From positions 7,688,001 through 7,752,000 of the forward strand of contig OY755187.1 of the NCBI GenBank assembly GCA_963576735.1: a stretch of DNA of 64,000 nt. Direction: 5' to 3'. The notes below the pieces were generated by a model. That model did not search any database. It saw only the letters and a list, made by a program, of their open reading frames with translations, and had not been told where the DNA came from. A program made the translations under genes and the position numbers. This stretch comes from Bedellia somnulentella. Its lineage: Eukaryota; Arthropoda; Insecta; Lepidoptera; Bedelliidae. Positions 30,878 through 43,311 of this stretch are shown here, one piece after another; the first letter of the stretch is position 1; every line of letters starts with the position of its first letter.

Positions 30878-30997
30878 ATTACTAATAAATAAAGAATAAA
30901 TAAAGTCAATTGGTAGAGCGACGGGGGCGTATACCCGAGGTCGCGGGTTCGATTCCCGCCTGTGTCGAAGTTTTTCTTTCCTTTATTTATTAGTAAT
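30878..30997 (+). mobile_element. S4: tRNA-like SINE with inverted-repeat ends
   Basis: ATTACTAATAAATAAAG (30878-30894) and CTTTATTTATTAGTAAT (30981-30997) are perfect inverted 17-mers. They enclose TGGTAGAGCG (A-box-like) and GCGGGTTCGATTCCCGC (B box in a perfect T-arm stem). A second copy is at 35852-35959 on the other strand. Confidence 0.7.
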
Positions 30998-31566
30998 ATG
31001 GGTTTTGTTTCTGTTCTTTTTTATACATTTGTATATTATAACATTTTTACTTAAAAAATTTATTTATTAAAACTCAATAATCTAACAAATCCAAATTAAA
31101 CAACGTACAGCTACTTATAAAAAATTATGGGGAAAAAACTGATGGTATGTAAATACGTTATTTGGCACCATTTTGGGTACTCCTCTCAAACAATAATACT
31201 GAATATTGGTATTCGAAGCAGCCAGCAATAGTGGAAGCTATTAAATATATATACAGTAACTGCATCCCAATTCTACAATTCACATCCTCGCTATAATAGT
31301 TATTGCATAATCTTTGATCAATAAGCTCAGTACAGCCTATTGTAGGCTCGGATTCACAATGGAGACGTTAATTTCATATGAGGAGAGAGTTCTTGCGACA
31401 CCATCATCGATATGTGGAACTCTATAAAATTGTAGATTTGTCATTCGGATTAGTTATGTCATACTTCTTTAGGTGTACAATGTAAGAAATTGGATGGTAG
31501 ATGAGTGAAATTACATATGAAAGCATTGGAAAATATATGTTCACATTTTCATCTATAAATTATTTC

Positions 31567-31816
31567 ATACATACATATATTCACGCTTATACATCCCAAA
31601 AAGGGAAGCTATAGCCTCAAAATTTGAAACTCCATAAGCAATTACATATGATGAAAGGGGAAAAGACTACAATACAGGATGTTCCATGATGGATCATCAA
31701 CCAACAATTCACATCGCCCAACAATTACTTAAAATCCCATTTACCCACACTACCCTTTGCTATTCAATACCTGCTGAAAGAAGTGGTTAGTGTCTTCCTA
31801 AGTCTTTACTACACAG
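31567..31816 (-). mobile_element. S1 SINE, strongly diverged
   Basis: CATACATACATATATTCACG, GGAAGCTATAGCC and CATCGCCCAACAATT keep the S1 order to TACTACACAG, about 250 bp. Confidence 0.75.
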
Positions 31817-31848
31817 ATTTTTGACATATATTTTACTAGTTTTTTTAT

Positions 31849-32216
31849 AACATAACATAAACATAAACGTTCACGCCGAATATCCCCGAAGGGGTTGGCA
31901 GAGGTACTAATGCTTCTGAACATCACGTGACTTTGTCACCTGGTTTTCAGAGTACCCACATTTTGCATGGACAGTGTACTCACGTGATAGGGGGCAGGCC
32001 TATCGCCGTTTTTGTACGAATACACTGTCACATGACTAAGTACAACTCAGCCATGTGGGTTTCCTCACGATGTTTTCCCTCACCGTTAACAACCATGATA
32101 AATTAACCACACATATGTCTTAAGAAAAGACAAATTGGTGTAGGCCCGACCCAGGATTTGAACACTAGTCGTTTGCACGATAACCGAGTGTTCTACCCAC
32201 AGGGCTATCACGGTCT
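31849..32216 (-). mobile_element. S2: tRNA-derived SINE, most complete copy
   Basis: Minus-strand head GACCGTGATAGCCCTGTGGG contains an A-box-like TAGCCCTGTGGG, and GTTCAAATCCTGG is a B box about 40 bases on. The body contains GTGAGGGAAAACATCGTGAG. It ends CTCTGCCAACCCCTTCGGGG, GGCGTGAACGTTTATG and a TTATG-rich tail. RNA polymerase III transcription is inferred from the boxes. Confidence 0.85.
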
Positions 32217-32219
32217 ATA

Positions 32220-32960
32220 TAGAAGTTTTTTATATTGTTACTTTATACGTTTCTTATGAATTATTCCGTAAAATCTTTTAGTAAATACAAATTCATCTTT
32301 GATGACATAAATCTTCACAAAAGTGTATTTAAATGTTAATTTATAAATTTTCAAGGGCGAGGTGTGGTTATTGTATGGTGATGTAAGATGAATCAAAAGA
32401 CTGAATGTTTGTGATGTGACCTCGTTGAGTTGACGATGTTTTTGTACACTTTTGTCCCAAATTACTATTATGACTTATTTTGACGTACAAAATTATTGGC
32501 TCATTATCAATTTGTTTCGTTGTATATTTTTTTCATTTGAATTGATAACTTTTTTTTGGAAGATATAAATGTGATAAAATGTGGTGTTTTGTTTTTCACA
32601 GTCCAATAATATTAAAAACCAGTAAAGCACGAGTCTGTCTAATGCACTAAGAAGACATGTTTATTATTTATAAAACAGAAAAAACAGATATTTTTTTGGA
32701 CGGAAGAATGTTTATTATATTTAAATTTATAATTTACTTTTAAAGAAAAGAACAAACTTTTCTGAGGATTCTAAAATACATTCACAATATATGTAACGTC
32801 GTTATCAAAATAAAACAAAAAAAGGTCGTATGGCAGAAATATTTATACATTTTTAATATAATAATTTGTTTTCAAAATGAATAATATAATGACTAATGCT
32901 GGGATATATCGAACCTTTATTTGTTATATCGATATTGAGCAAGAGTCAGCAAGAAATTAA
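32220..32960. other. AT-rich intronic DNA, no feature recognised
   Basis: No recognised coding sequence or repeat family. Confidence 0.45.
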
Positions 32961-32964
32961 CTTT

Positions 32965-33272
32965 AATAGTGTGGGAGCCCCCTAAACACTTAAATTGTAT
33001 TTGTTTACTTCTCTATACGTTTTAGTAATCAAAAATAAATAGGAGCAAGTCTCGATAAAATAATCCCGTTAAGTTTTTTGTATGAAACCCTTAACTAGAT
33101 TTGTTTTGTCCCATATGTCCCACATCGATGTTCTTTATTTTTATGCATATGTGGGAGCTTGTTATTGGCCTATTTCTGCCTATGTTATTATTTTATATTG
33201 TAAATTTAGCTGTAAGCCCCCCAACGATAATAAAATAAAAAATAAAATAAAATAAAATAAAATATTTTTCTT
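32965..33272 (+). mobile_element. Probable retroelement 3' end with (AAAAT)n tail
   Basis: TGTAAGCCCCCCAACGATAA is followed directly by AATAAAA/AAAAT repeats at 33228-33262, the layout of a LINE or SINE 3' terminus with a short-unit tail. No coding sequence remains, so class and left boundary are uncertain. Confidence 0.4.
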
Positions 33273-33279
33273 CAATCCA

Positions 33280-34910
33280 GCAGGGCGGTGTACTAAAAAC
33301 TAAAAAAAAACGAATAAATTCAAATTATCTTGGGTGGCATCTTTTTTATGTTCCAGCCATATTTTTTAAGTTGAACTTTCAAACTTAATATATTATTTAA
33401 AAATAAAAATAATACACAACACGAGACAGAATCCGGTTGGGTCAGAAAATACATATTATAAATATAAAAGATCACGTTTTGGGTCTTTAAGGCTGTATAG
33501 AAATGAACTACTTTGCGACCCAAACTGATATTAGCAATTGACCTTTAGTTTTTTTCATGTAGTATTTTTCCACAATTTTTATTTGGGTTGACAACGTGAC
33601 TTCAAAAATACTGGATTGAAATAGTTTTATTTGTCTTTTAATAAAACAGGTGTTATATAGTCTTTAAAAAACATGACAATAAAATATAAACTATCATTTT
33701 ATAAATTCTTACTGTCCCCAAACTGATGCACAGAATTGAAATTGTGTATTGCTAGTTTAAGGGCCTCCTCGCATTTTGCAGCTGTTGCGCTCACTCTTAC
33801 GTCAAATTTACTGAGAGTGACAGGGACGGAAAAAACGCGCGCGCAGGATAAATGTAGTTTATTTAGTTTTATTGAATATCTATAATGTTTAAATGAAAAG
33901 TTAAACATCAAAGTAACAGGTCTTAAAGCTACGCGTATATAGACACATAATGAGTTCACATGTATGTTATGCCAGTGGAGCCTATACGGTTTTTATGAAA
34001 ACAAAGCATGTTCCTATTCAACTTTTTTTACATTATTTTTCAACAAATAATTGAAATGTTAACATCAAATTTTAACACCATGAACTAATCACCAATATAT
34101 ATTTTATTCATGTTATATCAATATTATCAAATCAGACTTTATAGAATTTCCAAACAATCAATATCAACCTATTTTTCCGGGGACACACAATGTTTCACAA
34201 TGTCATTTGTATAAAGAAAAAACAATTGCTAATTCTTTTTGTATTCTCTTTATTTATAAGTTTTCTATCTTTGGTGCATATTAATGAATGTATTGAAAAT
34301 ATTATATAATAAAAATGGCCATAAATAGATTGATTTCCAAGCACAGGGAAACAAAAACAAAAACACTTAAAGAAAAAACGAACTAAAACGTTTATATGTC
34401 AACATGCACAATATTTTGCATCAGTAAACAGACCAAGCAATTAAAATCGGCTACATCTTATAACCAATCATAATATCAATAATATGTAATATGAATTGCA
34501 TAAAATCAATAGAGCTGGCGTGACGAGTGAAGTGTTTACCAAAACCACTTATAACTAATGTTTGTCTTCGTCACCCTATTTAGTAACAACTGGGCACTTT
34601 CAAAAGACAGTTATTAACACGTGGATACTAAAAACTTGCGCAAAACGTCGTTTGCTACAAAGTGTATGCATCCAATAATGTTTTTATGAATCGTCTCGAT
34701 GAAAATGTGAATAGACCTCAAGCTATTTATTTCTGCCTTTTGTTCGCGTTTGATAGAGAGAATTGATCGATTCTTATTACATTGATGATGTGTGAAATTA
34801 AACCATATTGCTCTGATGAAAAATATTACGTGTAAATATATAGACGTAATATGTTGTGAAAGTGTAATATAATCTGTTGTCTTAAATTATTTTATTCACT
34901 AACAACTTAA
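33280..34910. other. AT-rich intronic DNA, no gene recognised
   Basis: Short frames at 33320-33523 and 33699-33959 (-) have no domain support. A GC-rich spot (GACGGAAAAAACGCGCGCGC, 33823-33842) is unexplained. Confidence 0.45.
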
Positions 34911-34915
34911 TATTA

Positions 34916-35159
34916 GCCGTGTAGTGTCGGCTTAGAATAGCACTACCCCATTTCTTCCGGTGGATGTACGTAAGAGACGACTAACGGTATTGGGGCTTTT
35001 GAGGGATTTTTGGGCAATGCGTTTGGAGATCCATCACCAACAACCTTTATAGCATCATCTTTTCCCCACGCAACTACCAAAAGTGGCAGTGGAAGTTCTA
35101 ATTCCTTAGCTCTGGCTACCCCTTCTAGGAATTTATAGCCGTGAGTATATGTATGTATG
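34916..35159 (+). mobile_element. S1 SINE, full length
   Basis: Head GCCGTGTAGTGTCGGCTTAG to tail GCCGTGAGTATATGTATG; scattered substitutions. Confidence 0.92.
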
Positions 35160-35850
35160 CATATATTGAAGATGGTGCATTTTCTAAAGTAAAGTTTCTA
35201 AAGTAATTTATCCTTCAATATGATTTCATTTGATATTATTTGCAAGAATTGGTGAAATATTTTTTTTTATAAGAAAAATATATAGGACTATTGTTATTGT
35301 CACTGGGAATCCCAACCCATAAAATATCAAAAAAACAAAATATGCTTCGAAATGCTTAGGTTTCGTACTATTAAGATCATATCGTTTACAAAAAATAAAA
35401 AAGGAAATTAAAATATTCGTCGATCGTCGGCAACCATTAACATTTATTGGGGTAATGAAACATGAATAACCTTTTAAAAGCAATAGAAAGGTCAGCAGAC
35501 GAACAAATAAAGTTGTGAATGTGTATGTGAAGTATTGGCGTTAACTTCATGACTATCATTTGTTCGTTTCGGTGTAATTCTATTGATATTCTCAATAACT
35601 TCTACTTCTAATATTGTAAAAAAAGTGTTACCTCACCTTTTATTAGGTGATCAAATTATTAATGTGTTTGTTTAGAGATGCGCTCTTATATCATAATGTA
35701 GTTATTGCACATATTGTATGAAACGAAAGTAAAAATGTTTTATTGTACGTATTTACTTTTGTATAAAATAAATATGAAAGGTAATTGATTATTATCAGAA
35801 ATCATTATTTAGGCATTAATTTTAGGCTAGATTAAAAATATATGAATGTT
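35160..35850. other. AT-rich intronic DNA, no feature recognised
   Basis: The 85-codon frame at 35226-35483 (-) is hydrophobic by composition only and has no supporting context. Confidence 0.45.
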
Positions 35851-35851
35851 T

Positions 35852-35959
35852 CTCATAAATAAAAGATGTTATTAAAGGAAAGAAAAATTTCGACACTGGC
35901 GGGGTTTGAACCCGCGACCTTCGGGTATACGCCCCCTATATATATCTTTTATTTATGAG
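35852..35959 (-). mobile_element. S4: second copy of tRNA-like SINE with inverted-repeat ends
   Basis: CTCATAAATAAAAGA (35852-35866) and TCTTTTATTTATGAG (35945-35959) are perfect inverted 15-mers around GGCGGGGTTTGAACCCGCG (B-box stem) and GGGTATACGCCCCC. Internally homologous to 30878-30997. Confidence 0.7.
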
Positions 35960-36489
35960 TAATAATCCCCACATGAGGAATTCATGTCAAAAAAAAAACA
36001 TTAAAAAATATATGAATGTTTCACTGGCACATGATAATAAGAATAGAAAATATTTATACTGACTAATCTAGTTTACTAAATACTAAACAAAATACGTAAA
36101 TATTTATTGGTAATCCCTTTGCATGTTTAAAACTATTTTATATTTACATTTTAGTTTGTTTAAAACCTGAATGTATGTTATTTAATTGAAATAATGGTTC
36201 CTCAATTTAGGATTGTAAAAGCTCAGACTTTCTAGGTAATTACAGTTTAGAAATATAATTCCATACGTTGGAAAGTTAACAAAGTAACAAAAAGACTATT
36301 GTAATGCGTACTTGAAGAAACGAATGCTAATTCCTATCATTTATAATGTAAGCTGCAGTAAGTTTGATTGTCAGTTTTCAGTACAAAAGACATCAACGCG
36401 CGCTTACTGTAACTTAACATTACGCAATGTTAATGAATAATTCGATCTTTTGAGTATGACTTGAAAAAATAACAGCATTTATACATTTA

Positions 36490-36629
36490 TACATAAATAT
36501 ACTCACGGCCACAAATTCCAAAAAGGGTTAGCCAGAGCTAGAAACTCCTCAGCCACATTTCGAAGTTGATAGGGCACAAGAAAGTAGAAATAAAGTATCG
36601 ATGTTGATGGGTTTCCAAACGCATCGATT
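36490..36629 (-). mobile_element. S1 SINE, head-truncated
   Basis: ATATACTCACGGCC, GGGTTAGCCAGAGC and CCTCAGCCACATTTCGAAG, ending at CCAAACGCATCG. Confidence 0.8.
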
Positions 36630-37390
36630 TGATCGTGTTTGTAGTAGTTATCATAAAAGTGGTTCGATACAGTGGCATACCTTTTGGCATGCCTTTTGAA
36701 TTTCAAGTAAACGTGCAATATACTAATTTATTAAAAACAAATATTTTTATTAAATCTTATACATTTATAACATAAAATATGAAGGTATTCTTACTATTAA
36801 ATCCGAATACTAAACACAATAGCATATTAGTAAATAAGATAGTATTAAAAGTTCTTAACCTCAGCACTTATGTTATAATATATGTTAAGCAAACGCTTTT
36901 CCGTGATACTGTGGAGGTCAGAAGTGTTAAAAGGGAGAGTCACCTTAAAGGTACAGGTATCGAAACAAGTGTGATCACTTTCGCTTGCAGTTACGTGAAG
37001 ATTCACTTTTAGCTTTGCAATTCTAATGCAGGTAGCGAGCTGTGTTCAAGAAAATTGTTTTTTTATGAAGATGAAGAATTACATGTGAATGATTTTGCTG
37101 AGTAGCATATATTTTATTGTTTAATAGAACCACCAAAGACGATGCAGGAGTCGTGAGTTGATTTTGAGATGGTTTGATATAAATGTGGGGAAACCCAATT
37201 GATTGAAATGCACTTAGTCACGTGACTGTGTATTCGTACAAAGTAGAAATAGGCCTTATTTTTATTTGTCCATCGTTGCTTCCATTAATCCCCAAAAGTG
37301 ACCGAAATTTTCTGACCCTGTAACTTATTCTCACTTCCTTAAGAACTTTTACTGGTGACTATGGGATATTGTGTGTAGCTTTTAAATTTA

Positions 37391-37719
37391 TCCTTATATA
37401 TTAAACGAGAGAGGGTGGATTTTGTGAACCAGCCTGTGTCGCGATGCTAAGAGCTAGAAAATTGGTTCAGGTATCAAATTGAAGGTCTCTATCTGAAGTT
37501 TTACCAAAAACTTATACATTTTTCATAACTGGATTAGTTAAATGTTAGCGATTTATAAATTGTCAAAATTGGCCCATAGACTTTGCTGGAGTAAAAGCGC
37601 GCGCAAATATGTCAGTCACGAGATTGAATTGATTCGCTCGCGAGCAATTTTCAATTTTGGATTTAAACCGGATGCAAAAAATGTAGTCTACGCGGACGTA
37701 GTCACGGGCAAAAAGCTAG
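37391..37719 (+). mobile_element. Short non-autonomous Helitron, 329 bp
   Basis: TCCTTATATATTAAACGAGA after A37390; ends GACGTAGTCACGGGCAAAAA then GCTAG before T37720. The TC and CTAG termini and A/T flanks fit. The 60-codon frame at 37542-37724 lies across it and is not a gene. Confidence 0.75.
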
Positions 37720-37729
37720 TTTGATATTA

Positions 37730-38840
37730 AAATGGAAATATTATTAGTTAATTCTAAGTAAATGTTTATGTGTTTCGTAAAACGTAGATAATCAAACAAA
37801 AGCATGATATGAAATAAACGTTTTTCTTTTCTTTTGATAAATCACACTAATAAAAGGTAGGTATTATTATTTTATATTTATTTAAAGTTTGTCCTGTATG
37901 ACATTAAGAGAAATTCAGTTCATAATTCCTTTGTATATTTTGTATGTTTGCGTTTGGTGTAGGATATATTAACAAATCGCAAAAAAATCTAAATACTAAA
38001 ACTCATGCAAATCAAATCAATAATTTAAATTATGCTTTAATTTTGCAAGAAACTAACAAAGCAATAAAATTCAGCATATTATGTTTAATAGAGGTAATAT
38101 AAATAAAAACTAGTTTTTTTCTAGAACCAGGATATAAGATCAGGTGATCAATTGTGACTTTAGGTAAGACAAAAATAAAAATATTATTAAGTTTTATAGT
38201 TTTTTGATTTACTCGTAGTTATTTAATTTTTAAGTTACTCAAAATTTGAATCTTTTATAAAAAAATGACATTCACTACTTACGCTTTGCAGCAATCCTTT
38301 TAGACTATTAATTTACAGGAAAATCGTACCTGAAAAATAATGAAAAGATCAAGTTTGAAAAAAAATAAAACACACGTAAAAATACAATCTACGTTAGTTA
38401 ATTTAAAACTTCAAAAACTTGTATCATCACGACCTAAAAATAAAATGTTACATCTTATTAAACAGAATGAAAAAAGTAAATATTGCAAATCTCTTCTGTC
38501 AATTCGGATACATCTCTAACATGCGCCTACGCAAGTATTAAGTAACAACACATTGACCTGGTGAATTATGTGTCATTGTATTAATATTATGAATACGAAA
38601 GTTGGTGCTTATGTTTTAACTTCTTAAGCTGATTCTACCTACATAGGTAACTCTCGACTAAAATTATTTATAAGGGGAATTAATTTTGTATAACCCAAAA
38701 AAACAAACACAATAGAAAAAATATGGATTTGGAAACAGATTACTTACAACTGATAATACGATAGCAAACTTTTTATTCTACATATATATATGTATATACA
38801 GACATACAGCTTTATAACGACAAAAGTACTATTTGCGATC
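37730..38840. other. AT-rich intronic DNA, no feature recognised
   Basis: No repeat family or coding sequence recognised. Confidence 0.45.
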
Positions 38841-38850
38841 TTATCACTTT

Positions 38851-39079
38851 GCTGTGTAGTGTCGGCATAGAATAGCACTACCCCATTTCTTCCGGTGGGT
38901 GTACGTAAGAGGTGACTAACGTTATTGGGTTTTTAAGGGATTTTTGGGCGATGCGGTTGGAGACCCATCACCAACAACCTTTACTTTACCATCTTTGCCC
39001 CACTCAAGTTTCCAAAAGTGGTTGAGGAATTTCTAATTCCTTAGCTCTGGCGGTCCCTTCTCGGGGTTTATGGCCGTGA
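38851..39079 (+). mobile_element. S1 SINE, near full length
   Basis: TATCACT lies just before the head and again after the tail (short duplication). Tail loop CGGTCCCTTCTCGGGG is diverged. Confidence 0.92.
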
Positions 39080-39089
39080 GTATATGTAT

Positions 39090-40100
39090 CACTAAAAGCA
39101 ATCTCTTCCAGAGAACCTTATATGACACAACAAAATGTTTAAAGCATGCTCTCTGGTAGTAAAGTGTTGTTGTTACACCTTGTTTATTTATGACGCGTAA
39201 GCCATATGCTCCTTGTATCAAATTTCGCGATACACTCAATTTATTCATAAGTCAATGTCACAAATTATGTTTTAAACTATTTTATTGTGTATCTCTTTTA
39301 AAAATAACATATCAGATATCAATCTATAAAATATGTTGAGTTAACAAATATTTTAATTTCATAATGTTGAGAAAATTAAAAATAAATGTAGAGTTTAGTA
39401 GATTTAAATTTAGGTAAGGTAATTAAAATTTAGGTTGAGCCGTAAAAAAATATGAAAATAATTGGCAAATCGAAATTTTCTTGTTTATAATAATAGTGAT
39501 AAATACTCTTTACTGCACATCAAACACAAAATATTTACAAATACAATAAAACAGTTTATATTGAAGTACTATTGGCGGCCTTACCACTAAGAGCTTAAAT
39601 AATAGGCTTGAAATATATACGTATCTTATAAGTTTACCATATTCTAATGACATAATATTTTCATACTTTAAACGTACGTAAGTAAACGTACTACGTATTC
39701 TAAGCCGACATACATAAAGTAAAAGATTTTTAAAACTGCTTTAGTATTGAAATGATAAATGCTGTTGAGTGAAATGTAATCGTTGTTATTGAGTAAAACA
39801 ATAATATTACAATTACACGAGTTTGCGAATTATTTATTTAATAAAAAATATTTTATGATGTATAAAAAATCTTATTATTACATGTACACCTGCATATAAA
39901 TCAACGTACATTAAGTAGGCTCACACATACAAAGTTTAGGCTTAGCAAGATTACACAGCATTACCACGCTACCTCTAATATCATATTGTCAACACGCACA
40001 ATAATAATTATAGAAGTTTCACACATGATATTTTCACAGTGTTCTTTATGAGCTACAATCGGGCTCATAAATAGCATATCTTGGCAAGTGTTTGTTTTTG
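39090..40100. other. AT-rich intronic DNA, with a 25-bp S1 head scrap at 39690-39716
   Basis: ATTCTAAGCCGACATAC is the only repeat-like piece seen. Confidence 0.45.
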
Positions 40101-40484
40101 AATTATTTTCAAAAGTCAAAAAAGTCAAAATGTTTATTCTTCAAAATTAAGTTAAAAACTAACATTTTTTGAACGTCAAATGTTTTTAAATTTATCATTA
40201 GTCCGTTGCTTCGGAAGGTGTTCGTAAAGAGAAGAAGCAACAAAGAAACTCTTTACATTCACATTTTTTCATTTTTTCAAAACATGGTTTGTACAATTTC
40301 AGTTTATTAACATGTTTCTACTTTATAAAAGATTTTCTATGCGATAAAACCAAACGCTTGTTTGACATAATAAAAATAAATTGTCCATCACAAAAAACCA
40401 ATCACATAACGTGAGAAGAAAAATCCTCACCAGACAATTATTCCTGGGAATAACGAGGGAAGATTTATAGCTTTACGGACACGG

Positions 40485-41460
40485 TCATGTGCGCGTTGGG
40501 TCCTTGTCGTTTAAAAAATCTTGAACACTGTAGTAAGATTTCTTTAAAAGCATTGCTTTAATTGCCTTTTTAAAAGATGCCACAGGCAATTCCAACATGT
40601 CAGAATGAAGTTTGTTGAACATTTGGAGGGATAGTCCCATAAAGGAGTTACTTACTTTATTAAGTCTCCACTTCGGTACGTTAAGTTTGTCCTTATTTCG
40701 AGTGTTAACAGTATGCCTATCACTAACTTTACTAAATTGACATATATTCTTTTTAGCATACATTAAATTCTCAAATATGTATTGGCAAGGGACAGTTAAA
40801 ATGCCAATATCTTTAAATTTTTCGCGCAACGAATACCTCGACCTCAACATGTAAATAGATCGGATAGCTCGCTTTTGTAAGACGAAAACTTTATGAACAT
40901 CAGCCGCTTTACCCCATAATAAAATACCGTACGACATAATACTATGAAAATAACTGAAATACACAATGCGAGCTGTTTCTACGTCTGCTATTTCTCTAAT
41001 CTTACGCACGGCATACGCTGCAGAGCTCAGCCTTTTAGAAAGTGTTAGTATATGGGGTCCCCATTGCAACTTAGAATCGATTATTATCCCTAGGAATTTT
41101 GTCTCTTTCACTAATTCTACTTTTTCACTATCAATAACAATATTGTTTTCAACTTGCCTAACATTCGGTAAAGTAAATTTAATACATTTAGTTTTTTTGG
41201 CATTTAGAACCAGGTTATTTACAGTAAACCAATGCAATACCAGTGAGATAGCTTTATTTACGTCGTCAAGAGATGTAGAGGATCTCGCTACATTAAATAT
41301 TAAAGATGTGTCATCTGCAAACATAACTATCTCAGAATACTTTTGTACCATAAATGGTAAATCATTAATGTAAATCAGAAACAGTAATGGGCCAAGTATA
41401 GAACCTTGAGGAACGCCCATTTCTATTTCCGATCCTTCCGACGTGGTTCCATTAATATCA
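40485..41460 (-). pseudogene. LINE ORF2 part 2: reverse transcriptase catalytic core and C-terminus
   Basis: Resumes in another frame with VDINGTTSEGSEI, GVPQGSILGPLLFLIYINDL (motif B), MFADDTSLIF (motif C, catalytic DD), KTKCIKFTLP and TKFLGIIIDSKLQWGPH. A C-terminal region with KRAIRSIYMLRSRYS and KFKDIGILTV ends at 40485. The active-site residues are intact, so inactivation comes from the break at 41460 and the 5' truncation. Confidence 0.9.
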
Positions 41461-41461
41461 A

Positions 41462-43310
41462 CTATGTATATGCCATCAATTTCAGTGCTTGCTCGTCAAA
41501 ACCGTAATATTTAAGTTTAATCAACGCTATCTCTTTTTTTACACAATCAAAAGCTTTTGTGAGGTCACAGAATATACCTAACGCATCCCGGGAGTTTTCC
41601 CATGAATTAAAAATATGTTTCATTAGTGACACTCCTGCATCTACAGTAGACCTACCTTTGGTGAAACCATATTGCTCGTCATGGAATATATTATGTTTGT
41701 TGAAATAAGAAAGCATTTGGTTGGACATGATTTTCTCAAAAACTTTACTGAGAACTGGTAAAATAGAAATAGGCCTATAATTGGTAAAGTCCTGACTATC
41801 TCCTGATTTATGGAGTGGGATGAGCCTACTTAACTTCATGCAGTCTGGAAATTCTCCTATATCTATACATTTATTAAAAAGTATCGTTAAATGTGGAGCG
41901 ATTATATTTATTATTCTGTTTATGACGAAAACTGACATTCCGGTTATGTCTTCGGTTTTTTTAAGACTAATAGTTTTAAAATTTTTAATTATATCATTAC
42001 TGTCAACATACATGAAAGAAAACTGTGCTGTTGTTTTGGTAACATTTCGTTCCAACAACTCAAGAGCTTTTTGGGGACATGAATTTAATTTCTCTGTTGT
42101 CTGAGTAGGGGTATTAATAAAATGATTTTCAAAAATGTCAGCAATTTGTGATCTTGACTGTATCAGTTCATTATCTAATAATAAATTGAGATCATGTGGG
42201 GACTTTAGTTTTCCAGTTTCACTGTTAATTATTTTCCAGACAGTCTTACTCTTGTTAGAAGAATTCTTAATTTTATGTTTTATGCATCTAGATTTAGCTT
42301 CACCACAAACTTTTTTGAAAATTTTTGAATAATTTCTGACATAAATAATAAAATCTTGGTTGAAGTTATAGGACTTTTCTCTATAAATGTTATATAGGTG
42401 ATCTCTACTTATTCTAATTCCAGTGGTGGCCCATTCAGCAAAAGAGCATTTTGTATTACACAGTATTACCTTAGTTTTAAAGATTTTGTTAAATTCTGTT
42501 TTCAGCCCATTGATGAAAGAAAGACAATTCTCTAATGATTCACTGCTTCTCATTGGGGGGCTGATGCTAGACCTAATATTATTTTCAAATAAGCTAAGTT
42601 TTTTTTCAGTTATCTGTCTACATACTATTGACTTTTTCTTTTCAATGGTAAATTCTAAATTTATAAATTGACCCTTGTGGTCTGAGGTAATGCAATCAAA
42701 AAGGAAGTGACCGGAGTAATCACAATTGCAATAAATATTATCTAAACATGTTGCAGAGGTCGAGGTAATTCGGGTTGGCTCATTAAATACATTTAGAAGA
42801 TTAAATGATTGAAAAAATGTTAATATTCTCTCCTTTACTAGACCCTCACCCAACAAGTCAACATTGAAATCCCCACAAACTACAACCTCTCTGGAGCTGC
42901 GGGAAGCCATCCCCAAAGCATCTTCCATCACTGCTTCAAAGATGTCATAGTTACCTTTGGGTGGGCGATATACACACAAAATTATGTACTTGTTCAATTC
43001 AATGCATGAGATTTCTACATGTTGTTCAACAGAGAGTCTACAGATGTCTTTTCTTTCTTTAAATTTAATGTCTACATATAATAGTATCATACTACCCCCA
43101 CACATTATGGACTCTCTGTTAAAACAACTGCCCACTGTGTAATTCTTTAAACTAAACTTCATTTGTTCGGCTTTTAACCAGTGTTCTGTCAAACAAAGTA
43201 TTTTAACATTGTACTTATTAACGAATAACTCTAATTCTAATAATTTGCAGGAAAGGCTCTGTATGTTCTGATGAACAAGAGAAATGTATGCCTTTTCCTT
43301 TGTCTTACTA
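41462..43310 (-). pseudogene. LINE ORF2 part 1: apurinic-type endonuclease and N-terminal reverse transcriptase
   Basis: From about 43310 the frame reads YISLVHQNIQSLSCKLLELE, ILCLTEHWLK (endonuclease Glu), VVVCGDFNVDLLGEG (Asp/Asn), TSDHKGQFINL (SDH). Reverse-transcriptase blocks follow: SRLIPLHKSGDSQDF, NYRPISILPVLSKVFEKI, FTKGRSTVDAG, FCDLTKAFDCV (motif A). The frame ends with a TAG after LKLMAYT at 41462. Comparison with the continuing frame suggests a small deletion of roughly eight to ten codons plus a frameshift. Confidence 0.9.
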
Positions 43311-43311
43311 C

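Noticed and set aside
30901..30970. Possible functional tRNA gene
   Set aside because: The T-arm and B box are good, but there is no 5' acceptor half and no proper anticodon arm. Its second copy and inverted ends mark it as a SINE.
37542..37724. 60-codon frame on the plus strand
   Set aside because: It crosses the 3' end of the Helitron at 37391-37719; no family resemblance.
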